IMG/VR virus record: IMGVR_UViG_3300020172_001176
Coordinates: 1-29,233 of that record
Origin: a virus
DNA: 29,233 nucleotides
Strand: one strand, 5' to 3'
This document shows, piece after piece, positions 15,629 to 22,756 of this stretch. Every line of letters begins with the position of its first letter. Within the stretch, counting starts at the first letter, position 1. The notes below the pieces were generated by a model, which did not search any database, was not told the DNA's origin, and saw only the letters and a program-made list of their open reading frames with translations. The translations under genes and the position numbers were made by a program.

Positions 15629-17935
15629 CTACTCCGAAGTCAGAGGCTGCTCGTTTTGCTCAAGGCGCTGGAGCATATCATCCGGGATGATGCTCTGCAC
15701 GATGGGGATGCCAGCCGGATTGGCGGCCAGATCTTCGGCCAGCTTCACAGCCGCCAGACGCTCGCGGCTCTCCCGGTCGCGCTTGCGGTTCAGGGCGTCC
15801 ATCATGCTGTCGGTGTGCTTCTCCTGAAGCTCTTGCTGCTTGAGTTGAAGCTCCGCCATCTTGATCTGCTCCTCCATAGTCGGGGGAGCATTGGGATCGG
15901 CAGGCGCACCATCTTCGCCTTGCAGCTTGGCGGCCACCTCCTGCGCCTTGACCTGAACCATCGCGGTCTTGGCGTCGGCCTCCTGCTTCTTGATCTGCAC
16001 CATTGCCTTGGCGTACTCGACCTCTGGCGGGGGCTTGGCGGACAGGGAGTCCGGGGGCACCATGAATTGCTGCGGGTTGCTCCAGCCCATCGCCTGCAAG
16101 GCTGCGGTGTCGATGGCGATGGGGTCGTAGAGACTGGGGTTGCCTTGCTGGAGCTGCTTCAGGCCCATGATCTTCATCACGCGCTGGGCGTGACTGGCCG
16201 TGTTCGGGTCCGCCTGCGGGACCAGATCGCAGTCAGCCAAGGCGCGCAGGAACGTCTCCTCATCCCACTGGCGGGCGGGCTTGCGGTTGCGCTGCCAGAA
16301 GCTCTGGGGGTTCTCTTGGAAGCAGCGCACGAGGAGCTGGAACTCCTGAGCCTGCGCAGCATGCATCCGCTTGTGAACGGCGTTCAGCACCTTGGTGGCT
16401 TGGTCGATCATGGCCAGCGTCGTGCCCACCGGCGCGTCTGCCCTGCCCTCGCCGACTTGGCTCTCGCTCGTCCCGCCGATCCTCATTCCCGTTTCGGCCA
16501 TGTTGTTGACGAGGTTCATCAGGGCGGCGCCCGGCTCCTTGTAGGGCAGGGGCATGATGGCCTGACTGATCGGCATGCCGCCGGTCTTGACCAGAGCGCC
16601 GCCGCCGGGCGGAACGCGGAAGATGTTCGTGTTCTGGCGGGCGCCCGTGTCGGCCATCAAGAAGCCGGGGAAATTGGCGAACATGCCCGCGTCCAGCATC
16701 TCGCGCCACGCGGCGGTGATCGCGTTGGTCGTGTTGCCAAGGATGTGGAGCAGGCCAATATCGTAGAAGCCGAGGCCGGGGACGAAGGTGTACTTGACGA
16801 AATTTGTGCGCGCCTCGGGCAGCTCGTTGTCGTCCTCGTCATAGTTGCGGACGATGGACAGGATCTCGCGGGAGGACACGTCGATGGTCACCCGGTAGGG
16901 GATCTCAAGGCCCGTGACCTTGCCCTTGTACTTGTGTTCAAAGCCGTTGATGTCCAGCTCGCAATAGCACTCGTAGATCTCGCGGTCGCGGTCCTCGGGG
17001 CGAAAGCTGCCAGCCGAGATGCCCTGCACCGAGCGTTCCTCGCGCTGCGCTGCGTCGAGGTCTTGCTCCTTCGCCATCGGCAGATCCAGATCGCGGTAGA
17101 CGCCGAGGATCTGGAGGCGCTTGAGGGTCGATGAACGCATCATCGAGCGGTGCGTGATGCGCTTCGCGTTGCGCAGATCAGTCGCGGCGTTGTTGACGAT
17201 CAGGTCATCGGCGTCCACGCTCTCGGACACCGGGCGCCCGCGCAGGGGGCAGAAGTAGACTTTCTTGAAGCTGGTGCCGCCAAAGCCGAGCATGAGCAGC
17301 ATGCGGTCGGTGTCGGGGTAATACTCGGACGCCGTCACGGTCAGATAATGGTTGAGGTCCAGCTCAAGCGCATCGGCGAGCTGGTCTTCGTCCAAGGTGG
17401 CGTTCGTGTTGTCGTCGCGGATCTTCACCGGGCCATCGGTCGGGAGCAGCTCGCTCCGGGCGTTGGCTTGGAAGCGCAGGACGGCCTCAAGCAGGAGCGG
17501 GTGGCGCACCCGGCTCATCCCCTCGACAGGGGCGCCGTCAGCAGACCCGCCGAGGCCGGGGATCTCCAGCTTCAGGCCGAGCAGCTTGATGCCGGTCGCC
17601 CTGCCCTCCACCCATTCCTTGCGGCTCTCGATGTCGTCGGAGATCCCGCGCAGGAGGTCGTCGGCGATCTGGCCAAGGGAGCCTTGGTCGATGTCCTCAA
17701 CGAGATTGTCGAACCAGCCACCCTTCGCCTTGCCGGGGCGATCCTTCAAACTGTTGCCGTCGATGCTGATCGACACCGAGCCGTCTTCATGCTCGATGCG
17801 CAGCACCGGGTCGTTGTCGTTCATCTCGGGCTCAGGCCCGTCGTCCTGCACGATCACGACCTCGGGCGCCGGGATCGCTGCCTCGGGCAGGCCGGGCAGG
17901 CGGATGTTCTGAGGCGCGAGGCCGGGCAGCGGCAT
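15629..17935 (-). CDS. Portal protein (P22 gp1-like podovirus type)
   Basis: 768 residues, within the range of large podoviral portals. A disordered acidic N-terminus is followed by KEWVEGRATGIKLLGLK, EAVLRFQANARSELLPTDGPVK around residues 150-170, YYPDTDRMLLMLGFGGTSFKKVYF, and AATDLRNAKRITHRSMM, all typical of portals that thread DNA. The wing/stem part includes FVPGLGFYDIGLLHILGNTTNAITAAWREMLDAG, and a helical crown or barrel near 440-560. The C-terminal 150 residues are Gln/Glu/Lys-rich coiled coil (MVQIKKQEADAKTAMVQVKAQE). The portal sits at one capsid vertex and docks terminase, then adaptor. It lies downstream of terL with two small genes between. GAGGG precedes the ATG. Confidence 0.85.
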   Translation of the reverse strand: MPLPGLAPQNIRLPGLPEAAIPAPEVVIVQDDGPEPEMNDNDPVLRIEHEDGSVSISIDGNSLKDRPGKAKGGWFDNLVEDIDQGSLGQIADDLLRGISDDIESRKEWVEGRATGIKLLGLKLEIPGLGGSADGAPVEGMSRVRHPLLLEAVLRFQANARSELLPTDGPVKIRDDNTNATLDEDQLADALELDLNHYLTVTASEYYPDTDRMLLMLGFGGTSFKKVYFCPLRGRPVSESVDADDLIVNNAATDLRNAKRITHRSMMRSSTLKRLQILGVYRDLDLPMAKEQDLDAAQREERSVQGISAGSFRPEDRDREIYECYCELDINGFEHKYKGKVTGLEIPYRVTIDVSSREILSIVRNYDEDDNELPEARTNFVKYTFVPGLGFYDIGLLHILGNTTNAITAAWREMLDAGMFANFPGFLMADTGARQNTNIFRVPPGGGALVKTGGMPISQAIMPLPYKEPGAALMNLVNNMAETGMRIGGTSESQVGEGRADAPVGTTLAMIDQATKVLNAVHKRMHAAQAQEFQLLVRCFQENPQSFWQRNRKPARQWDEETFLRALADCDLVPQADPNTASHAQRVMKIMGLKQLQQGNPSLYDPIAIDTAALQAMGWSNPQQFMVPPDSLSAKPPPEVEYAKAMVQIKKQEADAKTAMVQVKAQEVAAKLQGEDGAPADPNAPPTMEEQIKMAELQLKQQELQEKHTDSMMDALNRKRDRESRERLAAVKLAEDLAANPAGIPIVQSIIPDDMLQRLEQNEQPLTSE

Positions 17936-17937
17936 GT

Positions 17938-18144
17938 TCAGCCCTCTTTAGACAGCAACAGGGAGATCTCCTCGCTGAAGCGGCGGAGGCCTTCTTGGGC
18001 TGCAAGTGTATCAGAAGCCGCGTTGATCGTATAGACGCGGACATAATCGTGGGGCTCCTTGCCCCAGACCTCGACCTTGAAGGCGCCCATGCCGATCAGG
18101 TTGGGCTCGCGGATCACGTCAACGATGGCGGAGCAGGGGATCAT
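17938..18144 (-). CDS. Small phage protein between terL and portal
   Basis: 68 residues from MIPCSAIVDVIREPNLIGMGAFKVEVWGKEPHDYVRVYTINAASDTLAAQEGLRRFSEEI. It looks like a small alpha/beta fold: two or three strands followed by a helix. The ATG at 18144 overlaps the upstream stop as ATGA and has GGAGAA before it, so it is preferred over an in-frame ATG at 18171 buried in the preceding gene. Small proteins with this arrangement occur between terminase and portal genes in many phages. Function unknown. Confidence 0.68.
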   Translation of the reverse strand: MIPCSAIVDVIREPNLIGMGAFKVEVWGKEPHDYVRVYTINAASDTLAAQEGLRRFSEEISLLLSKEG

Positions 18145-18581
18145 TTCGGTTCTCCAAACTGGGCGATCCACTCGTTCACCTGATCGTGCAGGCGCTGGTG
18201 GTCTTCATAGGCGCGCTTGAGCTTGTCCTGCAAGACGTTGATCTCTTTGCTTTGTTCAAGCACAGACTTCGACATCAGCGACACTTGCTCCGGGGTCGCG
18301 TTAGAGAGGCTCAAAAGCTGGTTGAGTTTCTCGTTCTCGTCATAGAGTTGGAGGCCGATGCGCCCGGCGTCCTCGCAGGCCCGCAAGGCTTCAAGCAGCT
18401 TGAGGCGCAGGTGTTCCTTTTCGCGTTGGTTCTCAAGGGCAAGGCGCAGGCCGTCAGGCCAGATCCACTTCACTAGCCGGTCGCGCCATGTGGGCTTCAC
18501 CTCTACACGGTTAAACCCGTTGTAGTAATCAGACTCGTCTGCCCATTTGGAATAGCTCTTGATTTCATTTGGCTCTGTCAT
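18141..18581 (-). CDS. Coiled-coil phage protein downstream of terL
   Basis: 146 residues from MTEPNEIKSYSKWADESDYYNGFNRVEVKPTW. The first 45 residues include an aromatic and Trp-rich segment (WRDRLVKWIWPDGL). The rest is a long heptad-patterned helix (LALENQREKEHLRLKLLEALRACEDAG, then LEQSKEINVLQDKLKRAYEDHQRLHDQV), so it is probably an extended dimer. The ATG at 18581 follows GAGGGG and lies 10 bases past the terL stop. A longer frame from 18629 overlaps terL and is less likely. No function is recognised. Confidence 0.65.
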   Translation of the reverse strand: MTEPNEIKSYSKWADESDYYNGFNRVEVKPTWRDRLVKWIWPDGLRLALENQREKEHLRLKLLEALRACEDAGRIGLQLYDENEKLNQLLSLSNATPEQVSLMSKSVLEQSKEINVLQDKLKRAYEDHQRLHDQVNEWIAQFGEPK

Positions 18582-18591
18582 GCTGACCCCC

Positions 18592-20277
18592 TCAGATCGG
18601 ATATAGAGCGGCGGGAGCCTTGCCGACATGGCGGCGCCCGGCGTCGATCTCAGCCATACGCTCTGGCGCCCGGACGAGCAAGCCGGTCTCGCGGAGGTGG
18701 CGCAGGGCTTGGCTGACGGTGTCCACCAGATCGTCGTTCTTGCCCTTGGGGAAGATCTCGCACTGGCGGATGACCATGTCTGCCCAGCTCCTGTCGGGCG
18801 CGAAGATCATGCCCTCGGAGAACAGGTGCTGGATCGAGTAGACCCTCGCCAGCTTGTCGAGCGATCCGGGGTTGATGATCTGGACGGCCCAGTCCTCGTT
18901 GCCGTGCAGGCGCCGGATCTCCTGCGCCACGCTCAGGCCCGACGCCTTGCCCTCGACGAGGAGCTTGTCCACCTTCATCTTGCGGCAGGACTTGGCCACC
19001 TTCTCGACCAGCGCCGACAGCTCCAGCTTCTCCTGCCACGCGCCCATGAGCATGACGCGCGGGACGCTCTCCGGGTTGTATTCGAGCAGATCGCGGATGC
19101 GGATGCCCTCATCAAAGCGGGCGGCCTCGTCTGCGCTGGTCTTGAACTTGCCGCGCGCGTTGACGAAGTTTTCGGCCCGCATGGTCGAGTAATCGCTGGA
19201 GAACACGCCCCACACAGTGAAGGCCGAGAAGTCATTCTCCTGCTTGGTCGTATATGCTGTGTCCAAGCTGGCAACCACATAATCGAAGGGCGGATACCCC
19301 TCCTCCATCCACGGTTCCCACCACGCGGCCTTGATGACCTCGCCGCCTCTGGGCGCCGGTTCCTGTTGGTGCTGGCCTGCGGTCGCATACGGCCCCATCG
19401 ACCGCTCGTCGCGGTCCACGACCTCGATGGGGAAGCGGGCGGGGAAGAGCAGCTCGCCTGCCTCCTGCCGGGGGTCTTCGATGCCGAGCAGGGTGGGCCG
19501 AGCCCGGACGGGGTCGAAGCGCATGGGCAGCATCACATGGTCGTAGCCGAGCTGCTTGTCGAGTATTGCGCCGCTTACGTCACCCTCATGGAGCCGCTGC
19601 ATGATGACCACTATGGCGCTCTCAATGGGGCTGGTCAGGCGCGTCGGGATCGCTTCGAGGAAGGTGTTAACCTCGGTCTCGCGCATGGCCTCAGACGCGG
19701 CGCTGTCCACGCTGTGAGGGTCGTCGATGATCACCCGGTCGCCTCTGATGCCCGTCAAGCTTGTGATGGCGGTCGCGATCCTGAAACCGCTCGCGCTGTT
19801 CACGAAGTTCAGCTTCTCGTTCTGATCGCGCGCCAGCTTGACCCGGTCGCCCCATCTCTCCTGATACCAGTCGGAGGTGATGAGCTGGCGCATGCGGCGG
19901 CTGTCGCGCGCCGAGAGGTTCTCGATCTTGTGGGCGGCGCAGACGTAGCGCAAATGCGGCATGTTGCGCGGACCCCACTCCCACGAGGGCCAAAATACGT
20001 TAGTGATCAGGGACTTAGCCGTTCCGGGCGGGATATTTATGAGCAACCGATTGTAGAGCGTCCCATCCTCCAGCTCGACGCCGTCAGAGATCGCCATGAG
20101 ATGGGCAGCGATCAGATCGACATGCCAACCATGAACGTAAGGCGCCGCAGGCTCAATGGTATGCCACGCCTGCTTGATGAACTCGACGAGATCCTCCTCC
20201 GCCTCCGCCTTGGCGATCTCCCAGAGTTGGCGATCCACGTCGATCTTCTGGCCATCGAACTCGATGAAGCGTCCCAT
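18592..20277 (-). CDS. terL: Terminase large subunit
   Basis: 561 residues, complete. The ATPase half has a Walker A variant NIPPGTAKS (residues 81-89), Walker B RVIIDDP (181-187, Asp185/Asp186) and a following MQRLHEGD motif around 226-233. The RNase H-like nuclease half shows the acidic triad in VASLDTAY (D339), LLVEGKASG (E442) and KGKNDDLVDT (D515/D516). The protein drives DNA into the prohead through the portal and cuts the concatemer. The A-site PPGTAKS, with Pro-Pro before Gly, is frequent in this family. The ATG overlaps the preceding stop as TGATG. Packaging type (cos, pac or terminal repeats) cannot be told from the sequence. Confidence 0.93.
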   Translation of the reverse strand: MGRFIEFDGQKIDVDRQLWEIAKAEAEEDLVEFIKQAWHTIEPAAPYVHGWHVDLIAAHLMAISDGVELEDGTLYNRLLINIPPGTAKSLITNVFWPSWEWGPRNMPHLRYVCAAHKIENLSARDSRRMRQLITSDWYQERWGDRVKLARDQNEKLNFVNSASGFRIATAITSLTGIRGDRVIIDDPHSVDSAASEAMRETEVNTFLEAIPTRLTSPIESAIVVIMQRLHEGDVSGAILDKQLGYDHVMLPMRFDPVRARPTLLGIEDPRQEAGELLFPARFPIEVVDRDERSMGPYATAGQHQQEPAPRGGEVIKAAWWEPWMEEGYPPFDYVVASLDTAYTTKQENDFSAFTVWGVFSSDYSTMRAENFVNARGKFKTSADEAARFDEGIRIRDLLEYNPESVPRVMLMGAWQEKLELSALVEKVAKSCRKMKVDKLLVEGKASGLSVAQEIRRLHGNEDWAVQIINPGSLDKLARVYSIQHLFSEGMIFAPDRSWADMVIRQCEIFPKGKNDDLVDTVSQALRHLRETGLLVRAPERMAEIDAGRRHVGKAPAALYPI

Positions 20278-20501
20278 CAGTAATCCGATCCCACCTGATC
20301 GACGAGGTAATGGTCACCCGTCTCCGGGTCCACCAGCTCATAGAGTAGCATGGCCTTCTCGTGCGTGAACATGCCGGTGTAGATCAGGTCGCCATCAGGC
20401 GCCTCGTAGCAATAGCCGTCGCGGTTGTCCTTCTCCCGGCGGCGCAGCCAGCCAAAAGTATGATGAAGCCCGCAGCGGACGATCATGGGCACATTGCTCA
20501 A
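20277..20501 (-). CDS. Small protein upstream of terL, probable TTG start
   Basis: 74 residues if begun at TTG 20501. That TTG overlaps the upstream stop (TTGA) and has GGAGG six bases before it, so I prefer it; an ATG at 20486 would give 69 residues with a poorer site. Sequence: MIVRCGLHHTFGWLRRREKDNRDGYCYEAPDGDLIYTGMFTHEKAMLLYELVDPETGDHYLV. One basic N-terminal part is followed by a beta-rich unit with aromatic residues. No family recognised; it is coupled to terL by a one-base stop-start overlap. A terminase accessory role is possible. Confidence 0.6.
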   Translation of the reverse strand: MSNVPMIVRCGLHHTFGWLRRREKDNRDGYCYEAPDGDLIYTGMFTHEKAMLLYELVDPETGDHYLVDQVGSDY

Positions 20502-20686
20502 AGCTTCCTCCCCATCGTGACGTTGGCCTGAGCGCGGATGTCTTGGTTGCGCCAAGACCAGCATTCGCCGTCGTCTTGGAAAACAACCCAGACGAGGTCA
20601 TGTTCGGCGCCGTAGTCGATCAGGACGTGGGCCAGACCGGGGCCACGGGGCGTCTGGACGGGCAAGGGCGGGTCGAGGCGCAGCAT
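20498..20686 (-). CDS. Conserved small phage protein next to terminase
   Basis: 62 residues. The text PRGPGLAHVLIDYGAEHDLVWVVFQDDGECWSWRNQDIRAQANVTMG is a pattern I recognise from short phage proteins encoded beside terminase genes, with Trp/Phe strands and a conserved 'GPGLAHVxIDYG' N-terminal segment. It resembles a compact beta fold. Its ATG overlaps the terS stop by one base (TGATG), and its end carries the ribosome site of the next gene. Function unknown; no metal or enzyme motif seen. Confidence 0.72.
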   Translation of the reverse strand: MLRLDPPLPVQTPRGPGLAHVLIDYGAEHDLVWVVFQDDGECWSWRNQDIRAQANVTMGRKL

Positions 20687-21207
20687 CAGCCCTGCCCCTC
20701 GTTCGGGTCATGCTCGATGGTTCTGGCGGCCAGCAAGGCCTGCTTGAACGCATCGCGCGCGGCGGCGTCGAGCTGGCGCACGTCGATGGTCGTGTGCTGG
20801 ACGTGGACGGTCGAGCTGGTGATCTCGGTGTTCACGCGCGGGCCGAGGGTGCGGGGCGCCATCTTCTCCGCCCGCCACTGCGCCGTCGAGATCTTGAGGC
20901 GCTGCGAATTGACGTTCGCCTCGGTCGTCTCGTCCGCCATCGCCTCGATCTTGTCGAGCAGGAAGTCGGCGAGCGCCTCACGCGCACGCGCGCACCGTGC
21001 ATCGAAATCGGGGCGAGACGCTCTCCACCGATACAACGCCGCACGGCTTGGCATCATCGGATCGGCGCAGATCTGGCTGAAGTTTTCCCCATTGATCATG
21101 CGATCACAGATGATGTCAGCGACCTCGTCGGTGTAAGACGACGGGCGCCCGACTGGGCGAGCGGACGCAGTTGGCGGCTTGTTCGCAGGGACTGGTTTCT
21201 TGACCAT
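20686..21207 (-). CDS. Terminase small subunit-like DNA-binding protein
   Basis: 173 residues from ATG 21207 (an in-frame TTG at 21210 is less likely). A Lys/Pro-rich N-terminus leads to GRPSSYTDEVADIICDRMINGENFSQICADPMMPSRAALYRWRASRPDFDARCARAREA, a helix-turn-helix block characteristic of one class of phage small terminases. A helical segment ADFLLDKIEAMADETTEANVNSQRLKISTAQWRAEKMAPRTLG follows. Small terminases recognise the phage packaging site and load the large subunit. Gene order directly upstream of terL supports the call. A regulator using the same fold is the main alternative. Confidence 0.8.
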   Translation of the reverse strand: MVKKPVPANKPPTASARPVGRPSSYTDEVADIICDRMINGENFSQICADPMMPSRAALYRWRASRPDFDARCARAREALADFLLDKIEAMADETTEANVNSQRLKISTAQWRAEKMAPRTLGPRVNTEITSSTVHVQHTTIDVRQLDAAARDAFKQALLAARTIEHDPNEGQG

Positions 21208-21239
21208 CAAAGATCCATTGGTAAATCGGGCTTGCAGGC

Positions 21240-21268
21240 AGTGTCTCGCAATTCGCCGAGCCGGTCAA
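21240..21268 (-). promoter_or_regulatory. Candidate late promoter upstream of terminase genes
   Basis: On the minus strand, TTGACC (21268-21263) and GACACT (21245-21240) are separated by 17 bases, with the TerS start about 33 bases further. The -35 is good, the -10 weak, so an activator may be needed. It lies in the divergent gap with the first early plus-strand promoter. Confidence 0.38.
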
Positions 21269-21321
21269 TGTCTCGGATTTCCGGGCGTTATCGCCTCCAC
21301 CGAAATTATTTTTGAAAAAAG

Positions 21322-21330
21322 TTATCCACA
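21322..21330 (+). promoter_or_regulatory. DnaA box, copy 1
   Basis: TTATCCACA is an exact match to the strongest DnaA-box sequence. It sits 14 bases upstream of the copy-1 -35 and just downstream of an AT-rich run (GAAATTATTTTTGAAAAAA). Identical boxes occur at 22321 and 23037 in the same position relative to promoters. Confidence 0.7.
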
Positions 21331-21344
21331 GGAGCTTGGAGGGC

Positions 21345-21373
21345 TTTACAGGCGAAATATCTTCGCCTATAAG
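21345..21373 (+). promoter_or_regulatory. Early promoter 1 with palindromic spacer
   Basis: TTTACA (21345-21350) and TATAAG (21368-21373) are spaced 17 bp, a good sigma70 pair. The spacer 21351-21367 is GGCGAA ATATC TTCGCC, a perfect inverted repeat with 6-bp arms that fills it exactly, so a repressor bound here would occlude polymerase. Drives the genes from 21410. Confidence 0.72.
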
Positions 21374-21409
21374 AGGGACATGGTTGCTTCTAAACAGATG
21401 GAGATTGAC

Positions 21410-21628
21410 ATGACCAACACCTACACCAGCCGCAAGATCAACACCGGCATCTACATCGTGAGCTTCGCCAACGGCGCTCAGGTTCGCGTCGTCCGTCACG
21501 AAAACGGCCTGTGGAACACCTTCCTCGTTGGCCGTGAAGAGAACGACAGGGATAGCTGGATGCAAACCTACTGCACCAAGGGTGATGCCATCGCCGAGTT
21601 GGTCACCTGCGCCCACGAGCTGATCTGA
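21410..21628 (+). CDS. Small early protein, unknown function
   Basis: 72 residues: MTNTYTSRKINTGIYIVSFANGAQVRVVRHENGLWNTFLVGREENDRDSWMQTYCTKGDAIAELV. It looks like a beta-sheet unit followed by a C-terminal helix and is not recognised. The preferred ATG at 21410 has GGAG at suitable distance. A second ATG twelve bases upstream is in frame and would add MEID, as at four other genes here. It is the first gene after early promoter 1 and is followed by a UUCG hairpin. Confidence 0.65.
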   Translation: MTNTYTSRKINTGIYIVSFANGAQVRVVRHENGLWNTFLVGREENDRDSWMQTYCTKGDAIAELVTCAHELI

Positions 21629-21630
21629 CC

Positions 21631-21646
21631 GGGGGCTTCGGCCCCC
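21631..21646 (+). other. UUCG hairpin, copy 1
   Basis: GGGGGC, loop TTCG, GCCCCC, two bases after the stop of the 21410 gene. No T-run follows, so it more likely marks mRNA processing, stability or partial termination than full termination. The same 16 bases recur at 22713 and 23460. Confidence 0.62.
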
Positions 21647-21676
21647 ACCCACCCTTCGAATTAAATGGAGATGAAC

Positions 21677-21994
21677 ATGACCAACGCTTTCGCAAACCAA
21701 GTCGGCTACTCTGACATCACCCCCTTCGAGGTCGTGCGCCACGTCAGCGGCAAGACCGTAGACATCCGCGAGATGGACGCCGTGCGCTCGAACCCCGAGG
21801 TGGACATGGGCTTCGCCCCCGGCGGCTTCGTCGGTCACTTCGCCAACCAGAGCGCGCAGGAATGGACCATCACCTCGAACCCCGAGAACCGGGTTGTCCG
21901 CATCCGCCTTGGCAAGCGCGGCTGGGCCGACAAGTGGGGCAACCGCTACGACATGTGCGGCAAACCGCGCCGCTTCTACGATTACAATTTCTGA
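21677..21994 (+). CDS. Early protein with conserved mobile-element-like pattern
   Basis: 105 residues. TPFEVVRHVSGKTVDIREMDAVRSNPEVDMGFAPGGFVGHFANQSAQEWTITSNPENRVVRIRLGKRGWADKWGNRYDMCGKPRRFYDYNF has the style of a small family I have seen in phages and plasmids, with a C-terminal 'RIRLGKRGW...KPRxFYDYNF' block and no known activity. It appears mixed beta with a basic C-terminus. GGAG before ATG 21677 favours that start over the in-frame ATG at 21665. A nucleic-acid role is suggested by basic surface residues but not shown. Confidence 0.68.
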   Translation: MTNAFANQVGYSDITPFEVVRHVSGKTVDIREMDAVRSNPEVDMGFAPGGFVGHFANQSAQEWTITSNPENRVVRIRLGKRGWADKWGNRYDMCGKPRRFYDYNF

Positions 21995-22002
21995 TCAGCG
22001 CG

Positions 22003-22025
22003 GGTCGGCAATTCAATTGCCGACC
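22003..22025 (+). other. Perfect inverted repeat between early genes
   Basis: GGTCGGCAATT and AATTGCCGACC are 11-bp perfect arms around one central base, so as RNA it forms a 9-bp stem with a 5-base loop. TTT follows, making a weak terminator possible; a protein-binding palindrome is the alternative. It lies between the genes at 21677 and 22055. Confidence 0.6.
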
Positions 22026-22054
22026 TTTGCCGACCCAACTCAATGGAGATTGAT

Positions 22055-22318
22055 ATGCAACGCCAAGTCCCCACCAAAGACACCACCATCCTCGGCATCA
22101 TGCGCAGCGGACCCTTCGTGAAGGGCTTCAGCGAGGCACGGGCGGGCAACCCGATCCGGTACGACGCTTACATCAACAACGCGAACTCGCAGTGGAATTA
22201 TGAGCGCGGGCGCCTATTCGGGCTGATCTTCAGCGGCCCCCTGAAGGTGGGCAGGGCGATCAATCGCGGCGCCGCCATCCAGTTCTCGCTGGCGATCCAC
22301 CAGAAGATCATCCTCTGA
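22055..22318 (+). CDS. Small basic early protein, unknown function
   Basis: 87 residues: MQRQVPTKDTTILGIMRSGPFVKGFSEARAGNPIRYDAYINNANSQWNYERGRLFGLIF, with a C-terminal beta stretch (AINRGAAIQFSLAIHQKIIL). The Asn/Arg/Tyr-rich centre (RAGNPIRYD, WNYERGRLFG) is typical of small nucleic-acid-associated proteins, but no family is recognised. ATG 22055 has GGAG at the right distance; the in-frame ATG at 22043 is the alternative. Its stop lies two bases before DnaA box 2. Confidence 0.62.
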   Translation: MQRQVPTKDTTILGIMRSGPFVKGFSEARAGNPIRYDAYINNANSQWNYERGRLFGLIFSGPLKVGRAINRGAAIQFSLAIHQKIIL

Positions 22319-22320
22319 AG

Positions 22321-22329
22321 TTATCCACA
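22321..22329 (+). promoter_or_regulatory. DnaA box, copy 2
   Basis: TTATCCACA, exact, two bases after the previous stop codon and 30 bases before the copy-2 -35. A hairpin lies between box and promoter. Confidence 0.7.
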
Positions 22330-22333
22330 GGGT

Positions 22334-22358
22334 GGGGTGCGAATTATTTTCGCACCCC
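22334..22358 (+). other. Stem-loop between DnaA box and promoter, copy 2
   Basis: GGGGTGCGAA and TTCGCACCCC form a perfect 10-bp stem around TTATT. It may end transcription from upstream genes before early promoter 2, or extrude as DNA. A weaker hairpin with the same AT-rich core (GAATTATTTTC) is at 23047-23073. Confidence 0.6.
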
Positions 22359-22359
22359 C

Positions 22360-22388
22360 TTTACAGGTGAATTTTCTTCGCCTATTCT
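22360..22388 (+). promoter_or_regulatory. Early promoter 2 with near-palindromic spacer
   Basis: TTTACA (22360-22365) and TATTCT (22383-22388), spacing 17. The spacer GGTGAATTTTCTTCGCC differs from copy 1 at one base of the left arm (GGTGAA in place of GGCGAA). A CGGTC/GACCG stem-loop (22396-22411) follows in the leader. Confidence 0.68.
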
Positions 22389-22429
22389 GTTTCTACGGTC
22401 ACTGATGACCGCAGCCTCTGGAGCCCGCC

Positions 22430-22708
22430 ATGTGCATCGCCCCCTACTACAACACCCCCGACATGACCCAGCCCCGCCTGCTTGGCCAGTTCGACACCGT
22501 GTTCGGCGCCCACTTCGAGTTCAGCGACCGCCCCGAGGGCGACCGTCAGGGCATGTGGGCTGGCTATCCCCACCGCATCTTCACGGTCGATGGTGACCGC
22601 GCCGCCCTCGTCCTCAAGACCGTCGCCTACGTCATCATCGACGAGAACGATGACGGCTCGCCGGTGTTCGAGAAGTGGGAAATCAAGCGCCACCGCGCCT
22701 ACGCCTGA
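22430..22708 (+). CDS. Early protein, unknown function
   Basis: 92 residues: MCIAPYYNTPDMTQPRLLGQFDTVFGAHFEFSDRPEGDRQGMWAGYPHRIFTVDGDRAALVLKTVAYVIIDENDDGSPVFEKWEIKRHRAYA. It appears beta-rich (strands at DTVFGAHFEFS, RIFTVD, AALVLKTVAYVIIDE, FEKWEIK), acidic in the centre with a basic tail. A GGAG site lies eight bases before the ATG, and unlike its neighbours it lacks the upstream in-frame ATG. First gene of the copy-2 unit, followed by a UUCG hairpin. Not recognised. Confidence 0.65.
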   Translation: MCIAPYYNTPDMTQPRLLGQFDTVFGAHFEFSDRPEGDRQGMWAGYPHRIFTVDGDRAALVLKTVAYVIIDENDDGSPVFEKWEIKRHRAYA

Positions 22709-22712
22709 AACC

Positions 22713-22728
22713 GGGGGCTTCGGCCCCC
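22713..22728 (+). other. UUCG hairpin, copy 2
   Basis: The same GGGGGC-TTCG-GCCCCC element as at 21631, here four bases after the stop of the 22430 gene. It probably acts on the transcript in the same way. No T-run. Confidence 0.62.
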
Positions 22729-22756
22729 TCCCAACCCAACCCTAATGGAGATTAAC

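Noticed and set aside
15656-17134. 492-codon plus-strand frame opposite the portal gene
   Set aside because: Antisense shadow of a recognised portal; no family pattern.
18628-20283. 551-codon open frame on the plus strand opposite terL
   Set aside because: It is antisense to a clear terminase with all motifs. Its Arg/His/Leu/Val-rich text has no domain, and high-GC codon bias opens such frames.
21301-21330. Replication origin at the first DnaA box
   Set aside because: A DnaA box next to an AT-rich run is suggestive, but only one box is here and two equal boxes lie at other promoters, so promoter control explains the set better. Kept only as an alternative in the cassette finding.
21116-21838. 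240-codon minus-strand frame across the terS start and early genes
   Set aside because: It crosses the early promoter and two well-supported plus genes; its text is typical antisense.
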